From an uncultured Luteimonas sp. (GTDB taxonomy: Bacteria > Pseudomonadota > Gammaproteobacteria > Xanthomonadales > Xanthomonadaceae), in the NCBI GenBank assembly GCA_938008415.1, contig CALLKI010000042.1, positions 1 to 64,000 on the forward strand: a DNA stretch of 64,000 bases. Reading direction: 5' to 3'. This document shows, piece after piece, positions 51,302 to 60,219 of this stretch. The notes below the pieces were generated by a model. It had not been told where the DNA came from and made no database searches. It saw only the letters and a program-made list of their open reading frames with translations. Positions within the stretch are counted from its first letter, which is position 1, and the number at the start of each line of letters is the position of its first letter. A program made the position numbers and the translations under genes.

Positions 51302-52323
51302 CCGATGCGCACGCGCATGCCGCCGGCGGGCTGCACGACCTGGCCGATGGCCCAGTGCGCGAGGCCGAGGCGGTCCAGTTCGGCCCCGACCTCGCCCGCA
51401 GACCGCGGATCCACGATCAGGACGAAGCCGATCCCGCAGTTGAACGTGCGCCACATCTCGGTGGCGACGACGTTGCCCTCGCGCTGCAGCCAGTCGAACA
51501 CGGCCGGCAGCGGCCAGGACGATGCATCGATGTCCAGCCCCAGGCCTTCCGGCACCACGCGGATGATGTTCTCGGTCAGGCCGCCACCGGTGATGTGGGC
51601 CATGCCGTGGATCGCCGGGCCATGCGCGCCACGCAGCAGTTCCAGCACCGGCTTGACGTACAGCCGGGTCGGCTCCATCAGCGCGTCGGCCAGCTTCACG
51701 CCGCCGAGGTCGAGGTCGGCCGGGCGGCCGGCACGGTCGTAGATGCGGCGGATCAGCGAGTAGCCGTTGGAGTGCGGGCCGCTGGAAGCGATGCCGAGCA
51801 GCACGTCGCCGGCGCGCACGGTGGAGCCGTCGCGCAGCTCGGACTTCTCCACCGCTGCCACGCAGAAGCCGGCCAGGTCGTACTCGCCCGGCGGGTACAT
51901 GTCCGGCATCTCGGCGGTCTCGCCGCCGATCAGGGCGCAGCCGGACAGCTCGCAGCCGCGCGCGATGCCGCCGATCACCTCGGCCGCGGTGTCCACGTCG
52001 AGCCTGCCGGTGGCGAAATAGTCGAGGAAGAACAGCGGCTCGGCGCCCTGCACCAGCACGTCGTTCACGCACATCGCCACCAGGTCGATGCCGATGGTGC
52101 CGTGGCGGTTGAGCTGCTGGGCCAGCTTGAGCTTGGTGCCGACGCCGTCGGTGCCCGAGACCAGCACCGGCTCGCGGTACTTGCCGGTCAGGTCGAACAG
52201 CGCGCCGAAGCCGCCGAGGCCGCCCATCACCTCCGGGCGGAAGCTGCGCCGGACCATCGGCTTGATGCGCTCGACGAGGGCGTTGCCCGCGTCGATGTCG
52301 ACGCCGGCGTCACGGTAGGTCAT
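51298..52323 (-). CDS. purM: Phosphoribosylformylglycinamidine cyclo-ligase
   Basis: A 341-residue AIR synthetase. TYRDAGVDIDAGNALVERIK at the start, VSGTDGVGTKLKLA, LVAMCVNDVLVQGAEPLFFL, IGGETAEMPDMYPPGEYDLA, SSGPHSNGYSLIRRI and AHITGGGLTENIIRV cover the ATP and substrate sites. ATG at 52323 gives the family start; an upstream GTG at 52353 is less likely. First gene of purM-purN-DUF3108 x3. A TAGAAT -10 lies at 52385-52390, 61 bases upstream. Confidence 0.96.
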   Translation of the reverse strand: MTYRDAGVDIDAGNALVERIKPMVRRSFRPEVMGGLGGFGALFDLTGKYREPVLVSGTDGVGTKLKLAQQLNRHGTIGIDLVAMCVNDVLVQGAEPLFFLDYFATGRLDVDTAAEVIGGIARGCELSGCALIGGETAEMPDMYPPGEYDLAGFCVAAVEKSELRDGSTVRAGDVLLGIASSGPHSNGYSLIRRIYDRAGRPADLDLGGVKLADALMEPTRLYVKPVLELLRGAHGPAIHGMAHITGGGLTENIIRVVPEGLGLDIDASSWPLPAVFDWLQREGNVVATEMWRTFNCGIGFVLIVDPRSAGEVGAELDRLGLAHWAIGQVVQPAGGMRVRIG

Positions 52324-52384
52324 GCCGGGGGCGGCGGGATCGGGAGTGTTCACGGGCGCTGGGCGGTGGCCGGGCGGGCCCGCG

Positions 52385-52390
52385 ATTCTA
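52385..52390 (-). promoter_or_regulatory. -10 box TAGAAT of the purM operon
   Basis: The minus strand reads GGTAGAATCGCGGG. It gives a leader of about 55 bases to the ATG at 52323 (or about 25 to the GTG at 52353). No PurR-type operator is recognised. Confidence 0.35.
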
Positions 52391-52481
52391 CCAGCCGCGG
52401 TGGCGGCGCCCGGCCGGGAGGCGCCGCCGACGGCCTTTGTGGCACCATTTCCGCATTCCGCCGCAGGCCAGGAATGCGCAG

Positions 52482-53558
52482 ATGCACGTGTCGCGACCAA
52501 TCGCCCGAATGCTCGCCGGAATGCTTGCGGCCGCGGCGCTGTGGGCGGGGCACGCCTTCGCGCAGCGCGTCGAGGGCGAGCGCGCGGTCGCGCAGAGCCC
52601 CTACGAGGCCGAGGTGCCCGTGCGCAGCCAGGGCGAGAGCGAGCGGGAGGCGGGCTTCGCGCGCGCCCTGGCCCAGGTCTTCGGCAAGCTCTCGGGCGAC
52701 CGCAGCGTTTCCAGCCGCCCCGGCGTGGGCCAGGAACTGCGCCGCGCCGCCGCCTACGTCGAGCACTACGATTACCGCCAGGACGAGACCGTCGGCAGCG
52801 GTGGCGCGCCGAGCTACCAGACCATGCTGGTGGTGCGCTTCCGCCAGGAGGACGTGGACGCGCTCGCCGCGGCGCTGGGCCTGCCCATCTGGCCGCAGCC
52901 GCGGCCCAAGCCGGTGCTGTGGCTGGCGATCGACGACGGCCGCGGGCCGCGCCTGGTCGGCCTGGCCCAGCGCAATGCCGCGCAGCCGGTCCTGCGCCGT
53001 GCGATCGAGCGCGGCTACCGCCTTGGCCTGCCCCAGGGCAACGCCGCCGAACAGGCCGCGGTCGGCGCGATCTGGCGTGGCGACACCGGCGCCATCGCCC
53101 GGCTGTCGGCGCGCTACAGCCCGCCGATGCAGCTGATCGGCAAGCTCTACCGCAGCGGGAGCGGCTGGAAGGCGGACTGGATCTTCGTGGACGACGGCCG
53201 GGTGCTGTCGCGCTGGTCCGAGGAGCATGCCGATGCGCGCCGCGCGATGGCGACCGGCGCCGACGGCGCCGCCGACGCGCTGGTCGCGCGCTATGCCAAG
53301 GTCAGCCCGGTCGGCGAGCCGGCGGTGCAGCGGATCGTGTTCACCGGCATCCACGGCGCCGCCGACTACCTGCGCCTGTCCGCCGCCCTGCAGCGGATGT
53401 CCGTGGTGCGGGGCATCCGCCCGGTGCGCGCCACGCCCGACGGGCTGGAGGCCGAGCTGGACCTGCTGACCGGCCTGGCCGGCTTCCGTCGCATCGTGGA
53501 TCCGGCCGTGCTGCAGGAAGAGGGCGGCGGCGACGTGCCCGTGTACCGACTGCGGTGA
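52482..53558 (+). CDS. DUF2066-domain exported protein
   Basis: A 358-residue protein with a signal peptide (residues about 8-22, LAGMLAAAALWAGHAFA). The body runs YEAEVPVRSQGESEREAGFA, VFGKLSGDRSVSSRPGVGQE, MLVVRFRQEDVDALAAALGL and WLAIDDGRGPRLVGLAQRN, the layout of DUF2066. It may bind or sense in the periplasm; function unknown. Divergent from purM; the order DUF2066-perM-hda opposite purM-purN is widely conserved in gammaproteobacteria. ATG at 52482 chosen for the signal peptide; CCAGGAATG lies upstream. Confidence 0.87.
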   Translation: MHVSRPIARMLAGMLAAAALWAGHAFAQRVEGERAVAQSPYEAEVPVRSQGESEREAGFARALAQVFGKLSGDRSVSSRPGVGQELRRAAAYVEHYDYRQDETVGSGGAPSYQTMLVVRFRQEDVDALAAALGLPIWPQPRPKPVLWLAIDDGRGPRLVGLAQRNAAQPVLRRAIERGYRLGLPQGNAAEQAAVGAIWRGDTGAIARLSARYSPPMQLIGKLYRSGSGWKADWIFVDDGRVLSRWSEEHADARRAMATGADGAADALVARYAKVSPVGEPAVQRIVFTGIHGAADYLRLSAALQRMSVVRGIRPVRATPDGLEAELDLLTGLAGFRRIVDPAVLQEEGGGDVPVYRLR

Positions 53559-53577
53559 CCAGGAGGCGCTGCCCCGC

Positions 53578-54744
53578 ATGATGAACGGACATCCGACCGA
53601 GGACATCGCCCGCTTCCTGCGGCGCCTGCAGTGGGGGCTGCTGGCGTTCGCCACGCTGTGGCTGGTCTGGCTGCTGGGGGCGGTGCTGGTGCCGTTCGTG
53701 CTGGCCGCCCTGCTGGGCTGGCTGGGCGACCCGCTGGTGGACCGGCTCGAGCGCGCCGGCCGCTCGAGGGCGGTGGCGGTCACCCTGGTCTTCGTGCTGA
53801 TGATCCTGGTCCTGGTGCTGGCCATGCTGGTGCTGGTGCCGATGGTCGAGCGCCAGATCGTGACCCTGGTCGAGTCGCTGCCCGCCTACCGCGACTGGTT
53901 CATCGGGACCGCGCTGCCGTGGGTCGAGGCGCGCACCGGCATCGAGATCAGCTCGTGGCTGGACCCGCAGCGGCTGTTCGAACTGGCGCGCACGCACTGG
54001 CGGCAGGCCGGCGGCATCGCCGCCACGCTGTTCGGCTACCTGTCCAGTTCCGGCTTTGCGTTCCTGGCCTGGCTGGCCAACATCGTGCTGGTGCCGATCC
54101 TGACCTTCTACTTCCTGCGCGACTGGGACCTGCTGGTCGCGCGCGTGGCCGCGCTGGTGCCGCGCGACCACATCGACACCGTGAGCCGGCTGGCACGCGA
54201 GGCCGACGAGGTGCTGGGCGCGTTCCTGCGCGGCCAGTTCACGGTAATGCTGGCGCTGGGCGCGATCTACGCCATCGGCCTGTCGCTGGTCGGGCTCAAG
54301 CTCGGCCTGCTGATCGGTCTGGTCGCGGGCCTGATCAGCTTCGTGCCCTACCTCGGCGCGGCCACCGGCATCGTGCTGGCCCTGCTTGCGGCGCTGGTGC
54401 AGGCGCAGGGCTTCGACCTGAAGCTGCTGGTCCTGGTGGGCGTGGTGTTCGCCATCGGCCAGCTGATCGAGAGCTACGTGCTCACCCCGCGCATCGTCGG
54501 CGACCGCATCGGCCTGCACCCGGTGGCGGTGATCTTCGCGATCATGGCCGGCGGCCAGCTGTTCGGGTTCGTCGGCATGCTGATCGCGTTGCCGGTGGCG
54601 GCGGTCGCGAACGTGCTGCTGCGCTACGCCAACGAACGCTACACGAGAAGCCGGCTGTACGCGGGCGGCACGCCGCGGATCGTCGTCGGCAACGGCCCGG
54701 CGGACGCCGGCGCGACGGCGGAAGGGCGCGACCTGGACGGCTGA
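53578..54744 (+). CDS. AI-2E family transporter (PerM-like)
   Basis: A 388-residue multi-pass membrane protein of the PerM/YdiK/TqsA family. Two N-terminal helices (LLAFATLWLVWLLGAVLVPF, FVLMILVLVLAMLVLVP), a central soluble stretch, and further helices with the conserved GLISFVPYLGAATGIVLALL, IGQLIESYVLTPRIVGDRIG and FGFVGMLIALPVAAVANVLL. Substrate is not fixed; members export autoinducer-2 or act in ion or osmotic exchange. Lies between the DUF2066 gene and hda. Confidence 0.9.
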   Translation: MMNGHPTEDIARFLRRLQWGLLAFATLWLVWLLGAVLVPFVLAALLGWLGDPLVDRLERAGRSRAVAVTLVFVLMILVLVLAMLVLVPMVERQIVTLVESLPAYRDWFIGTALPWVEARTGIEISSWLDPQRLFELARTHWRQAGGIAATLFGYLSSSGFAFLAWLANIVLVPILTFYFLRDWDLLVARVAALVPRDHIDTVSRLAREADEVLGAFLRGQFTVMLALGAIYAIGLSLVGLKLGLLIGLVAGLISFVPYLGAATGIVLALLAALVQAQGFDLKLLVLVGVVFAIGQLIESYVLTPRIVGDRIGLHPVAVIFAIMAGGQLFGFVGMLIALPVAAVANVLLRYANERYTRSRLYAGGTPRIVVGNGPADAGATAEGRDLDG

Positions 54745-54751
54745 AACCGCC

Positions 54752-55447
54752 ATGGCAAGCTTCCCGCCGCAACTGCCGCTGGCGCTGCGTTACCCGCCGG
54801 ACCAGCGCTTCGAAACCTACGTCGCCGTCGATCCCCCGGGCGTGGCGCAGCTGCGCGAACTGTCGGCGCGGCCGCGCCGCGCGGGTGCCTTCGTGGCCGG
54901 TGCGCCGGCCACCGGCAAGACCCACCTGCTGCTGGCCTGCTGCGCCGAGGCCGAGGAACACGGGCACCGTGCCGCCTACCTGCCACTCGCGGCCGCGGCC
55001 GGGCGCCTGCGCGACGCGCTCGAGGCACTGCACGAATGCGCGCTGGTCGCGCTGGACGGCGTGGATGCCCTGGCCGGCAACCGCGACGACGAGGTCGCGC
55101 TGTTCGACTTCCACAACCGCATGCACGATGCCGGGCGCGCGGTGGTGTACTCGGCGCGGGCGTGGCCGGACGCGCTGCCGCTGGTGCTGCCCGACCTGCG
55201 CTCCCGGCTGCAGCAGTGCACGCGGGTGGCGTTGCACGCGCCGGACGACGAGGGCAGGCGCGAGCTGCTGCGGCTGCGCGCGCGCCGGCGTGGCCTGCAG
55301 TTCGACGACGCGGCCATCGACTGGCTGCTGCGGCGCGTGGACCGCGACGTCGCCTCGCTGGCGGCGCTGTTCGAGCGGCTCGACCGTGCCTCGCTCGCCG
55401 CGCAGCGCCGGCTCACCGTACCGTTCCTGCGCGACGTGCTGGGCTGA
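54752..55447 (+). CDS. hda: DnaA regulatory inactivator Hda
   Basis: A 231-residue AAA+ DnaA homologue without DNA-binding domain. The N-terminal clamp-binding motif is QLPLALRYP (canonical QLSLPL form); Walker A is GAPATGKTHLLLACC, Walker B LVALDGVDALAGN, and sensor 1/sensor 2 regions are in VVYSARAWPDALP and LLRRVDRDVASLAAL. With the beta clamp it promotes DnaA-ATP hydrolysis after replication starts. Seven bp after perM, so co-transcribed. Confidence 0.93.
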   Translation: MASFPPQLPLALRYPPDQRFETYVAVDPPGVAQLRELSARPRRAGAFVAGAPATGKTHLLLACCAEAEEHGHRAAYLPLAAAAGRLRDALEALHECALVALDGVDALAGNRDDEVALFDFHNRMHDAGRAVVYSARAWPDALPLVLPDLRSRLQQCTRVALHAPDDEGRRELLRLRARRRGLQFDDAAIDWLLRRVDRDVASLAALFERLDRASLAAQRRLTVPFLRDVLG

Positions 55448-55457
55448 CGGGCGGCGG

Positions 55458-56171
55458 TCAGCAGGTGCCGCCGCGCAGCTCGTCCTCGAGCGCGGCCAGA
55501 CGCTGCGGGGTGCCGACGTCGGTCCACCTGCCGGTGTGGTGTTCGCCGGTCACGGCGAGGCGGCGCATGGCCGCGCGCAGCAGTGGCGCGAGCTGGAAGC
55601 GCGGCGGCGACATGCGCGAGCCGGGGGTGTCGCCGATCGCCTCGCGCCAGCCCAGGAACAGCTCCGGGCGGTACACGCCGATCCCGGCGAAGGTCAGCCT
55701 TGGCCCGCCCTCGGCCAGCACCCGTCCGTCCGGGCGCAGGTGGAAGTCGCCTGCCGGATGGTGCTGCGGGTTGTCGACCAGCACCAGGTGTGCATCGCCC
55801 GCGGGCGAGCGCGGCAGGCGCGCGAAATCGAAGTCGGTCCAGATGTCGCCGTTGACCGCGATGAAGGGATCCCCGTCGCCGAGCAGCGCCAGTGCATGCA
55901 GCATGCCGCCGCCGGTCTCGAGCGGGGTGGGGCCTTCGTGCGAGTACATGATGCGCAGGCCGAAGCGCGAGCCGTCGCCAAGGGTGGCGGGGAACTGTTC
56001 GGCCAGCCACGACAGGTTGACCACGACCTCGCGCACGCCGATCGCCGCCAGCTTCACCAGGTGCCACTCGATCAGGGGCCTGCCGGCCACGCGCAGCAGG
56101 GGCTTGGGCGTGGTCTTGGTGAGCGGGCGCATGCGCTCGCCCAGGCCGGCGGAGAACACCAGTGCCTTCAT
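55458..56171 (-). CDS. murU: N-acetylmuramate alpha-1-phosphate uridylyltransferase
   Basis: A 237-residue nucleotidyltransferase of the RfbA-like fold. Signature FSAGLGERMRPLTKTTPKPL, IEWHLVKLAAIGVREVVVNL, PFIAVNGDIWTDFDFARLPR for the metal-binding Asp and GIGVYRPELFLGW. With AmgK upstream it makes UDP-MurNAc from recycled MurNAc in bypass of MurA-MurB, which confers fosfomycin resilience in Pseudomonas. Eight bp after amgK. The ATG at 56171 is the family start. Confidence 0.92.
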   Translation of the reverse strand: MKALVFSAGLGERMRPLTKTTPKPLLRVAGRPLIEWHLVKLAAIGVREVVVNLSWLAEQFPATLGDGSRFGLRIMYSHEGPTPLETGGGMLHALALLGDGDPFIAVNGDIWTDFDFARLPRSPAGDAHLVLVDNPQHHPAGDFHLRPDGRVLAEGGPRLTFAGIGVYRPELFLGWREAIGDTPGSRMSPPRFQLAPLLRAAMRRLAVTGEHHTGRWTDVGTPQRLAALEDELRGGTC

Positions 56172-56179
56172 GCGGCGGC

Positions 56180-57184
56180 TCAGGCGACCGCGGCCTCGCC
56201 CTGCAGCGCGGGACGGACGTGCGCGTCGAGGATCCCGGCGAGCGGGGCCAGTTCCGGGTAGCGCGGCAGTACCCCGTCGAGGTAGGCGAGGAAGCGCGGC
56301 GCGTCGGCCACGTACTTCGGCTTGCTGTCGCGGTGCCTGAGCCGGGCGAAGATGCCCATGACCTTGAGGTGGCGGTGCACGCCGATCAGGTCCACGTCGC
56401 GGCGGAAGCGCTCGATGGGCGGCACCGGGATGCCGGCCCCGGTGGCGAGCGCGTGGTAGCGCGCGTGCCAGCCGCTCACCCGTTCCTCAGGCCAGCTCAG
56501 GAACGCGTCCTTGAACAGGCAGGCGGGGTCGTAGGCGACCGGGCCGCGGACCGCGTCCTGGAAGTCCAGGATCGCGACGTCGCCACCGCAGGGCATCAGG
56601 TTGCGCGGCATGTAGTCGCGGTGCACCAGCACCTGCGGCTGCGCCAGCGCGGCATCGATCAGCAGCCGGTACACCTGGAACAGGCGCTCGCGCTCGCCGT
56701 CGTCGAGCTTCACGCCCAGGTGCACGCCGAGGAACCACTCGTCGAACAGCCGCAGTTCGCGCAGCAGCGAGGGATCGTCGTACTCGGGGAAGCCGTCCGG
56801 CACCGGGATCGCCTGCAGCTTCACCAGGGCGGCCAGCGCCACCTCGAACAGGGCATCGGCGGTGTCGTCGTTGAGCACGTGCAGGTAGGTCTCGCGGCCG
56901 AGGTCCTCCAGCAGCAGGAAGCCCTGCTCGATGTCCTGCGCCAGCACGCGCGGGACGCGCAGGCCGCCCGAGAGCAGCAGCTCGCGGACCGCCAGCCATG
57001 GCCGCACGTTCATGCGGTCGGGCGGCGCGTCCATCACGATCAGGCTGGGTTCGTGGCCGGTGGTCCGCCAGTAGGTGCGGAAGTCGGCGTCGTACGAGGC
57101 CCGCTCCAGGCCCAGGGACGGGTTCGCGGTGGCGTTGCGTGTCCAGGCCAGGCGTTGCAGTTCGCGGGTGTCGGTTCCGGTCAT
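56180..57184 (-). CDS. amgK: Anomeric MurNAc/GlcNAc kinase AmgK
   Basis: A 334-residue aminoglycoside-phosphotransferase-like kinase. VLVHRDYMPRNLMPCGG holds the catalytic Asp and Asn; VAILDFQDAVRGPVAYDPA the metal-binding Asp. LIVMDAPPDRMNVRPWLAV is the nucleotide-site region. It phosphorylates MurNAc or GlcNAc at C1 for MurU. A CAGGAG ribosome-binding site precedes the ATG at 57184. Divergent from manC with a 119-bp gap. Aminoglycoside phosphotransferase activity is an alternative annotation but the murU neighbour makes AmgK likely. Confidence 0.92.
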   Translation of the reverse strand: MTGTDTRELQRLAWTRNATANPSLGLERASYDADFRTYWRTTGHEPSLIVMDAPPDRMNVRPWLAVRELLLSGGLRVPRVLAQDIEQGFLLLEDLGRETYLHVLNDDTADALFEVALAALVKLQAIPVPDGFPEYDDPSLLRELRLFDEWFLGVHLGVKLDDGERERLFQVYRLLIDAALAQPQVLVHRDYMPRNLMPCGGDVAILDFQDAVRGPVAYDPACLFKDAFLSWPEERVSGWHARYHALATGAGIPVPPIERFRRDVDLIGVHRHLKVMGIFARLRHRDSKPKYVADAPRFLAYLDGVLPRYPELAPLAGILDAHVRPALQGEAAVA

Positions 57185-57303
57185 GGGCACTCCTGCCGGC
57201 GGATGCCGGGTGCGCATAGGGTATCCGCTCCCGGCGCGCGGCGGGTGCGCGTGGACGGCGCCAGCGCCTACACTGCCGCCTGGACTGGATAACGGAACCA
57301 CGG

Positions 57304-58746
57304 ATGTCGGATCTGCAGCCGGTGTTGTTGTCGGGCGGCGCGGGCACGCGCCTGTGGCCGCTGTCCCGCGAGGCGCATCCCAAGCAGTTCCTGGCCCTGG
57401 CCGGCGGGGCCACCCTGCTGCAGCAGGCGTGGCTGCGGGTGGCGCCGCTCGCGCGCCGCGCCCCGCTGGTGGTGGCCAACGAGGAGCACCGCTTCCTGGT
57501 CGGCGAGCAGCTGCGCCAGGTTGGCGTGGAGCACCCGCGGATCCTGCTCGAGCCGGTCGGCCGCAACACCGCGCCGGCGATCGCGGCGGCGGCGCTGCTG
57601 GCGATGGCCGATGGCGCCGACCCGCTGCTGCTGGTGTTGCCGTCGGACCACGTGGTGCGCGATCCGGGGGCTTTCCGCGACGCGGTGGTGGCGGCGACGG
57701 GCGCGGCGGCGGAGGGCGCGCTGGTCACCTTCGGCGTGCGCCCGCACGGACCGGAGACCGGTTACGGCTACATCGAGGCCGCGGAGGGCGAGGGCCTGCG
57801 CGGCGTGCTGCGCTTCACCGAGAAGCCGGATGCGGACACCGCGGCCCGCTACGTGGCGTCCGGACGCCACTACTGGAACAGCGGCATCTTCCTGTTCCGC
57901 GCCTCGCGCTACCTCGGGGAACTGGGCGCGTACCGGCCGGACATCCTCGCCGCGGTGCGCGAGGCGATGCGCGAGGTCTCGCACGACGGCGATTTCGTGC
58001 GCATGGAGGGCGATGCCTTCGCCGCGTGCCCGGCCGAATCCATCGACTACGCGGTGATGGAGCGGACCTCGGCGGCCCGGGTGATGCCGGTGGAGATGGG
58101 CTGGAGCGACCTGGGCTCCTGGGCCAGCCTGTGGGAGCAGAGCGGGCGGGATGCCGACGGCAACGCCCTGCACGGCGACGTGGTCGTGGTCGACAGCCGC
58201 AACTGCCACGTCCACGCCCGCCGCCTGGTGGCGCTGGTGGGAGTCGAGGACCTGGTGGTGGCCGACACCGACGACGCGGTCCTGGTCGCGCGCCGCGACC
58301 GCGTGCAGCGGGTCCGCGAGGTGGTGGAGCGCCTGCGCGCCGAAGGCCGCAGCCACGCCCTGCGGCACCGGCAGGTGCACCGGCCGTGGGGCAGCTACGA
58401 CGCGGTCGATGCCGGCGAGCGGTTCCAGGTCAAGCGCATCCGGGTCCGGCCCGGCGGGCGGCTGTCGCTGCAGTCGCACCGCCACCGGGCCGAGCACTGG
58501 GTCGTGGTCTCCGGCGTGGCCCGGGTCACCCGTGGCGACGAGGTCTTCGAACTCCGGGCCGATGAGTCCACGTTCATCCCCGCGGGCACCCTGCACCGGC
58601 TCGAGAACCCCGGGACCGAGGTGCTGGAGCTGATCGAGGTGCAGACCGGCAGCTACTTCGGCGAGGACGACATCGTCCGCTACGAGGACGCCTACGGCCG
58701 CGCCGGCGGGAACGGGGCGGTGGACACGGGCGGGGGGCGCCGCTAG
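57304..58746 (+). CDS. xanB: Mannose-1-phosphate guanylyltransferase / mannose-6-phosphate isomerase
   Basis: A 480-residue bifunctional enzyme. Residues about 5-300 are the GTP-transferase: PVLLSGGAGTRLWPLSREAH, NTAPAIAAAALLA, VLPSDHVVRD and FTEKPDADTA. Residues about 350-470 are the type II PMI cupin: RPWGSYDAVDAGERFQVKRI, RLSLQSHRHRAEHWVVVSGV. It provides GDP-mannose and mannose-1-phosphate for exopolysaccharide (xanthan type), LPS and glycoproteins. It stands alone here, not in an exopolysaccharide cluster. ManC/AlgA are synonyms. Confidence 0.94.
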   Translation: MSDLQPVLLSGGAGTRLWPLSREAHPKQFLALAGGATLLQQAWLRVAPLARRAPLVVANEEHRFLVGEQLRQVGVEHPRILLEPVGRNTAPAIAAAALLAMADGADPLLLVLPSDHVVRDPGAFRDAVVAATGAAAEGALVTFGVRPHGPETGYGYIEAAEGEGLRGVLRFTEKPDADTAARYVASGRHYWNSGIFLFRASRYLGELGAYRPDILAAVREAMREVSHDGDFVRMEGDAFAACPAESIDYAVMERTSAARVMPVEMGWSDLGSWASLWEQSGRDADGNALHGDVVVVDSRNCHVHARRLVALVGVEDLVVADTDDAVLVARRDRVQRVREVVERLRAEGRSHALRHRQVHRPWGSYDAVDAGERFQVKRIRVRPGGRLSLQSHRHRAEHWVVVSGVARVTRGDEVFELRADESTFIPAGTLHRLENPGTEVLELIEVQTGSYFGEDDIVRYEDAYGRAGGNGAVDTGGGRR

Positions 58747-58808
58747 GATCATACATCGTTCCATTCGGATGAAGCGATGGATCGGGCGCCCGGCGCCCGG
58801 GGCCCGCC

Positions 58809-59798
58809 ATGAACCTCACCCAGCTGCGTTACTTCGTCGCGATCGTGGACGCGGGCCTGAGCGTCACGCTCGCGGCCGAGCGCGTGCATGCCAGCCAGCC
58901 GGGCGTCTCCAAGCAGATCCGGCAACTGGAGGAGGAGCTGGGGCTGCAATTGTTCGTCCGCCGCGGGCGCAGCCTGGAGGGCCTGACCCCGGCCGGCTGC
59001 CGGGTGCTCGAGCACGCGCGGCGGATCCTGGCCGAGGCCGCCAACATCCGCAGCTACGCCGCCAACGAGCGCGGCATCCATGCCGGCCGGCTGCTGCTGG
59101 CGACCACCCACACCCAGGCGCGCTACGTCCTGCCGCCGGTGCTGGCGGCGGTCAAGCGCGACTTCCCCGAGGTGGACATCGACCTGCAGGCCGCGGCCGA
59201 CGGCGAGGTCCTGCAGAAACTGGAGCAGGCCGGCGCAGACCTGGCACTGGTCAGCACCGCCGGGCCGGTGCCGGCGGGCGGGCTCGCGGTGCCGCTGTAC
59301 CGCTGGCGCCGCCTGCTGCTGGTGCCGGCGGGACACCCGCTGGCGTCGCTCGACCGCGTGCCTGCGCTGGCCGAGCTGGCCGCGTACCCGCTGATCAGCT
59401 ACGAATCGTCCATGCGCGAGGACTCCTCGCTCCGGCGCGCGTTCGCGCAGCAGGGGTTGTCGCCGCGGATCGCGATGACCGCGCGCGAGGCCAACCTGAT
59501 CAAGACCTACGTGCGCGCCGGGCTCGGTGCCGGGCTGCTCGCCGAGATGGCGGTGGACGGGGACGATGGCGACCTGCGCGTGCTGCAGGCACCCGCTGAA
59601 ATCCCCGAATGCATCACCTGGGCGGTGTTGCCGCGCGGCCGCGTGCCGCGCGCTTACACCCTGGCGCTGGTGCAGGGGCTGGCGCCGCAGATCGACCGGC
59701 GCGACCTGCGCCGCGTGCTGGAAGGCAACCTCGAACCCGGCTGGCCCGCGCCGCCCGCATGGCGGGAACTGGCCGCGGCGCTGGCCGCCGCGGCCTGA
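58809..59798 (+). CDS. CysB-type LysR regulator
   Basis: A 329-residue LysR-family activator. The wHTH starts MNLTQLRYFVAIVDAGLSVT with VHASQPGVSKQIRQLEEELG as recognition helix, and the CysB-like effector domain shows TTHTQARYVLPPVLAAVKRD, ISYESSMREDSSLRRAF and TYVRAGLGAGLLAEM. CysB senses N-acetylserine for sulfur assimilation genes. The 62-bp upstream gap carries CATCG/CGATG arms near 58757-58784 that could be part of an autoregulatory site. No cys structural gene is adjacent, though a possible sulfite-reductase-type flavoprotein gene lies at the right end. Confidence 0.88.
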   Translation: MNLTQLRYFVAIVDAGLSVTLAAERVHASQPGVSKQIRQLEEELGLQLFVRRGRSLEGLTPAGCRVLEHARRILAEAANIRSYAANERGIHAGRLLLATTHTQARYVLPPVLAAVKRDFPEVDIDLQAAADGEVLQKLEQAGADLALVSTAGPVPAGGLAVPLYRWRRLLLVPAGHPLASLDRVPALAELAAYPLISYESSMREDSSLRRAFAQQGLSPRIAMTAREANLIKTYVRAGLGAGLLAEMAVDGDDGDLRVLQAPAEIPECITWAVLPRGRVPRAYTLALVQGLAPQIDRRDLRRVLEGNLEPGWPAPPAWRELAAALAAAA

Positions 59799-59816
59799 GG
59801 CCTGCCGTTCCGGGAA

Positions 59817-60083
59817 TCAGCGCTTCTTCCGCAGTGCGCCGACCACGAACAGGATCACGATCGCGCCGATCGTCGAGGCGATGAAGCCGGCCGTCTGGCC
59901 TTCCTTGTACCAGCCAGTGGACTGCCCGACGAATCCGGCGAGCAACGCGCCGCCGATGCCGAGCAGGATCGTCAGCACGATGCCCATGTTCTCCTTGCCG
60001 GGCTTGAGCAGGCGGGCGACAACGCCGACGACCAGGCCGATGAAGATGATGTAGAGCCAGTTGCTGCTGCCGAACAGCTCCAT
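59817..60083 (-). CDS. GlsB/YeaQ/YmgE-family stress membrane protein
   Basis: An 88-residue protein with three membrane segments (LYIIFIGLVVGVVARLL, MGIVLTILLGIGGALLAGFV, GFIASTIGAIVILFVVGALR) and a C-terminal RKKR. The GVVARLLKPGKENMGIV loop is diagnostic of the transglycosylase-associated (GlsB) family. Such proteins are induced by acid or osmotic stress in other bacteria. GGGGGATCCC precedes the ATG at 60083. Monocistronic, convergent with cysB-like gene. Confidence 0.9.
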   Translation of the reverse strand: MELFGSSNWLYIIFIGLVVGVVARLLKPGKENMGIVLTILLGIGGALLAGFVGQSTGWYKEGQTAGFIASTIGAIVILFVVGALRKKR

Positions 60084-60165
60084 GCGGGATCCCCCCTGTG
60101 TGAATGGAGGCCCCACTGTGGCAGTTGTCCGGGGGTGGGTGCCAGTCCCACGTCTGCTGCAATGC

Positions 60166-60195
60166 AAAAACGGCGCCCCCGGAGGGCGCCGTTTT
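60166..60195. terminator. Bidirectional-looking intrinsic terminator
   Basis: AAAAA, an 8-bp perfect stem CGGCGCCC/GGGCGCCG with a 5-base loop, then TTTT. It lies 25 bases after the M20 peptidase stop (minus strand), where it would terminate that gene. The best intrinsic terminator in the window. Confidence 0.8.
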
Positions 60196-60219
60196 CGCGG
60201 GAGCGGGCGATGCGACGGC

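Noticed and set aside
55583..56067. Open frames on both strands inside murU
   Set aside because: Shadow frames; murU itself has intact nucleotidyltransferase motifs and coupling to amgK.
58757..58784. CATCG...CGATG arms upstream of the CysB-like gene as a defined operator
   Set aside because: Only 5-bp arms with an imperfect extension; suggestive for LysR autoregulation but too short to call as a separate feature.
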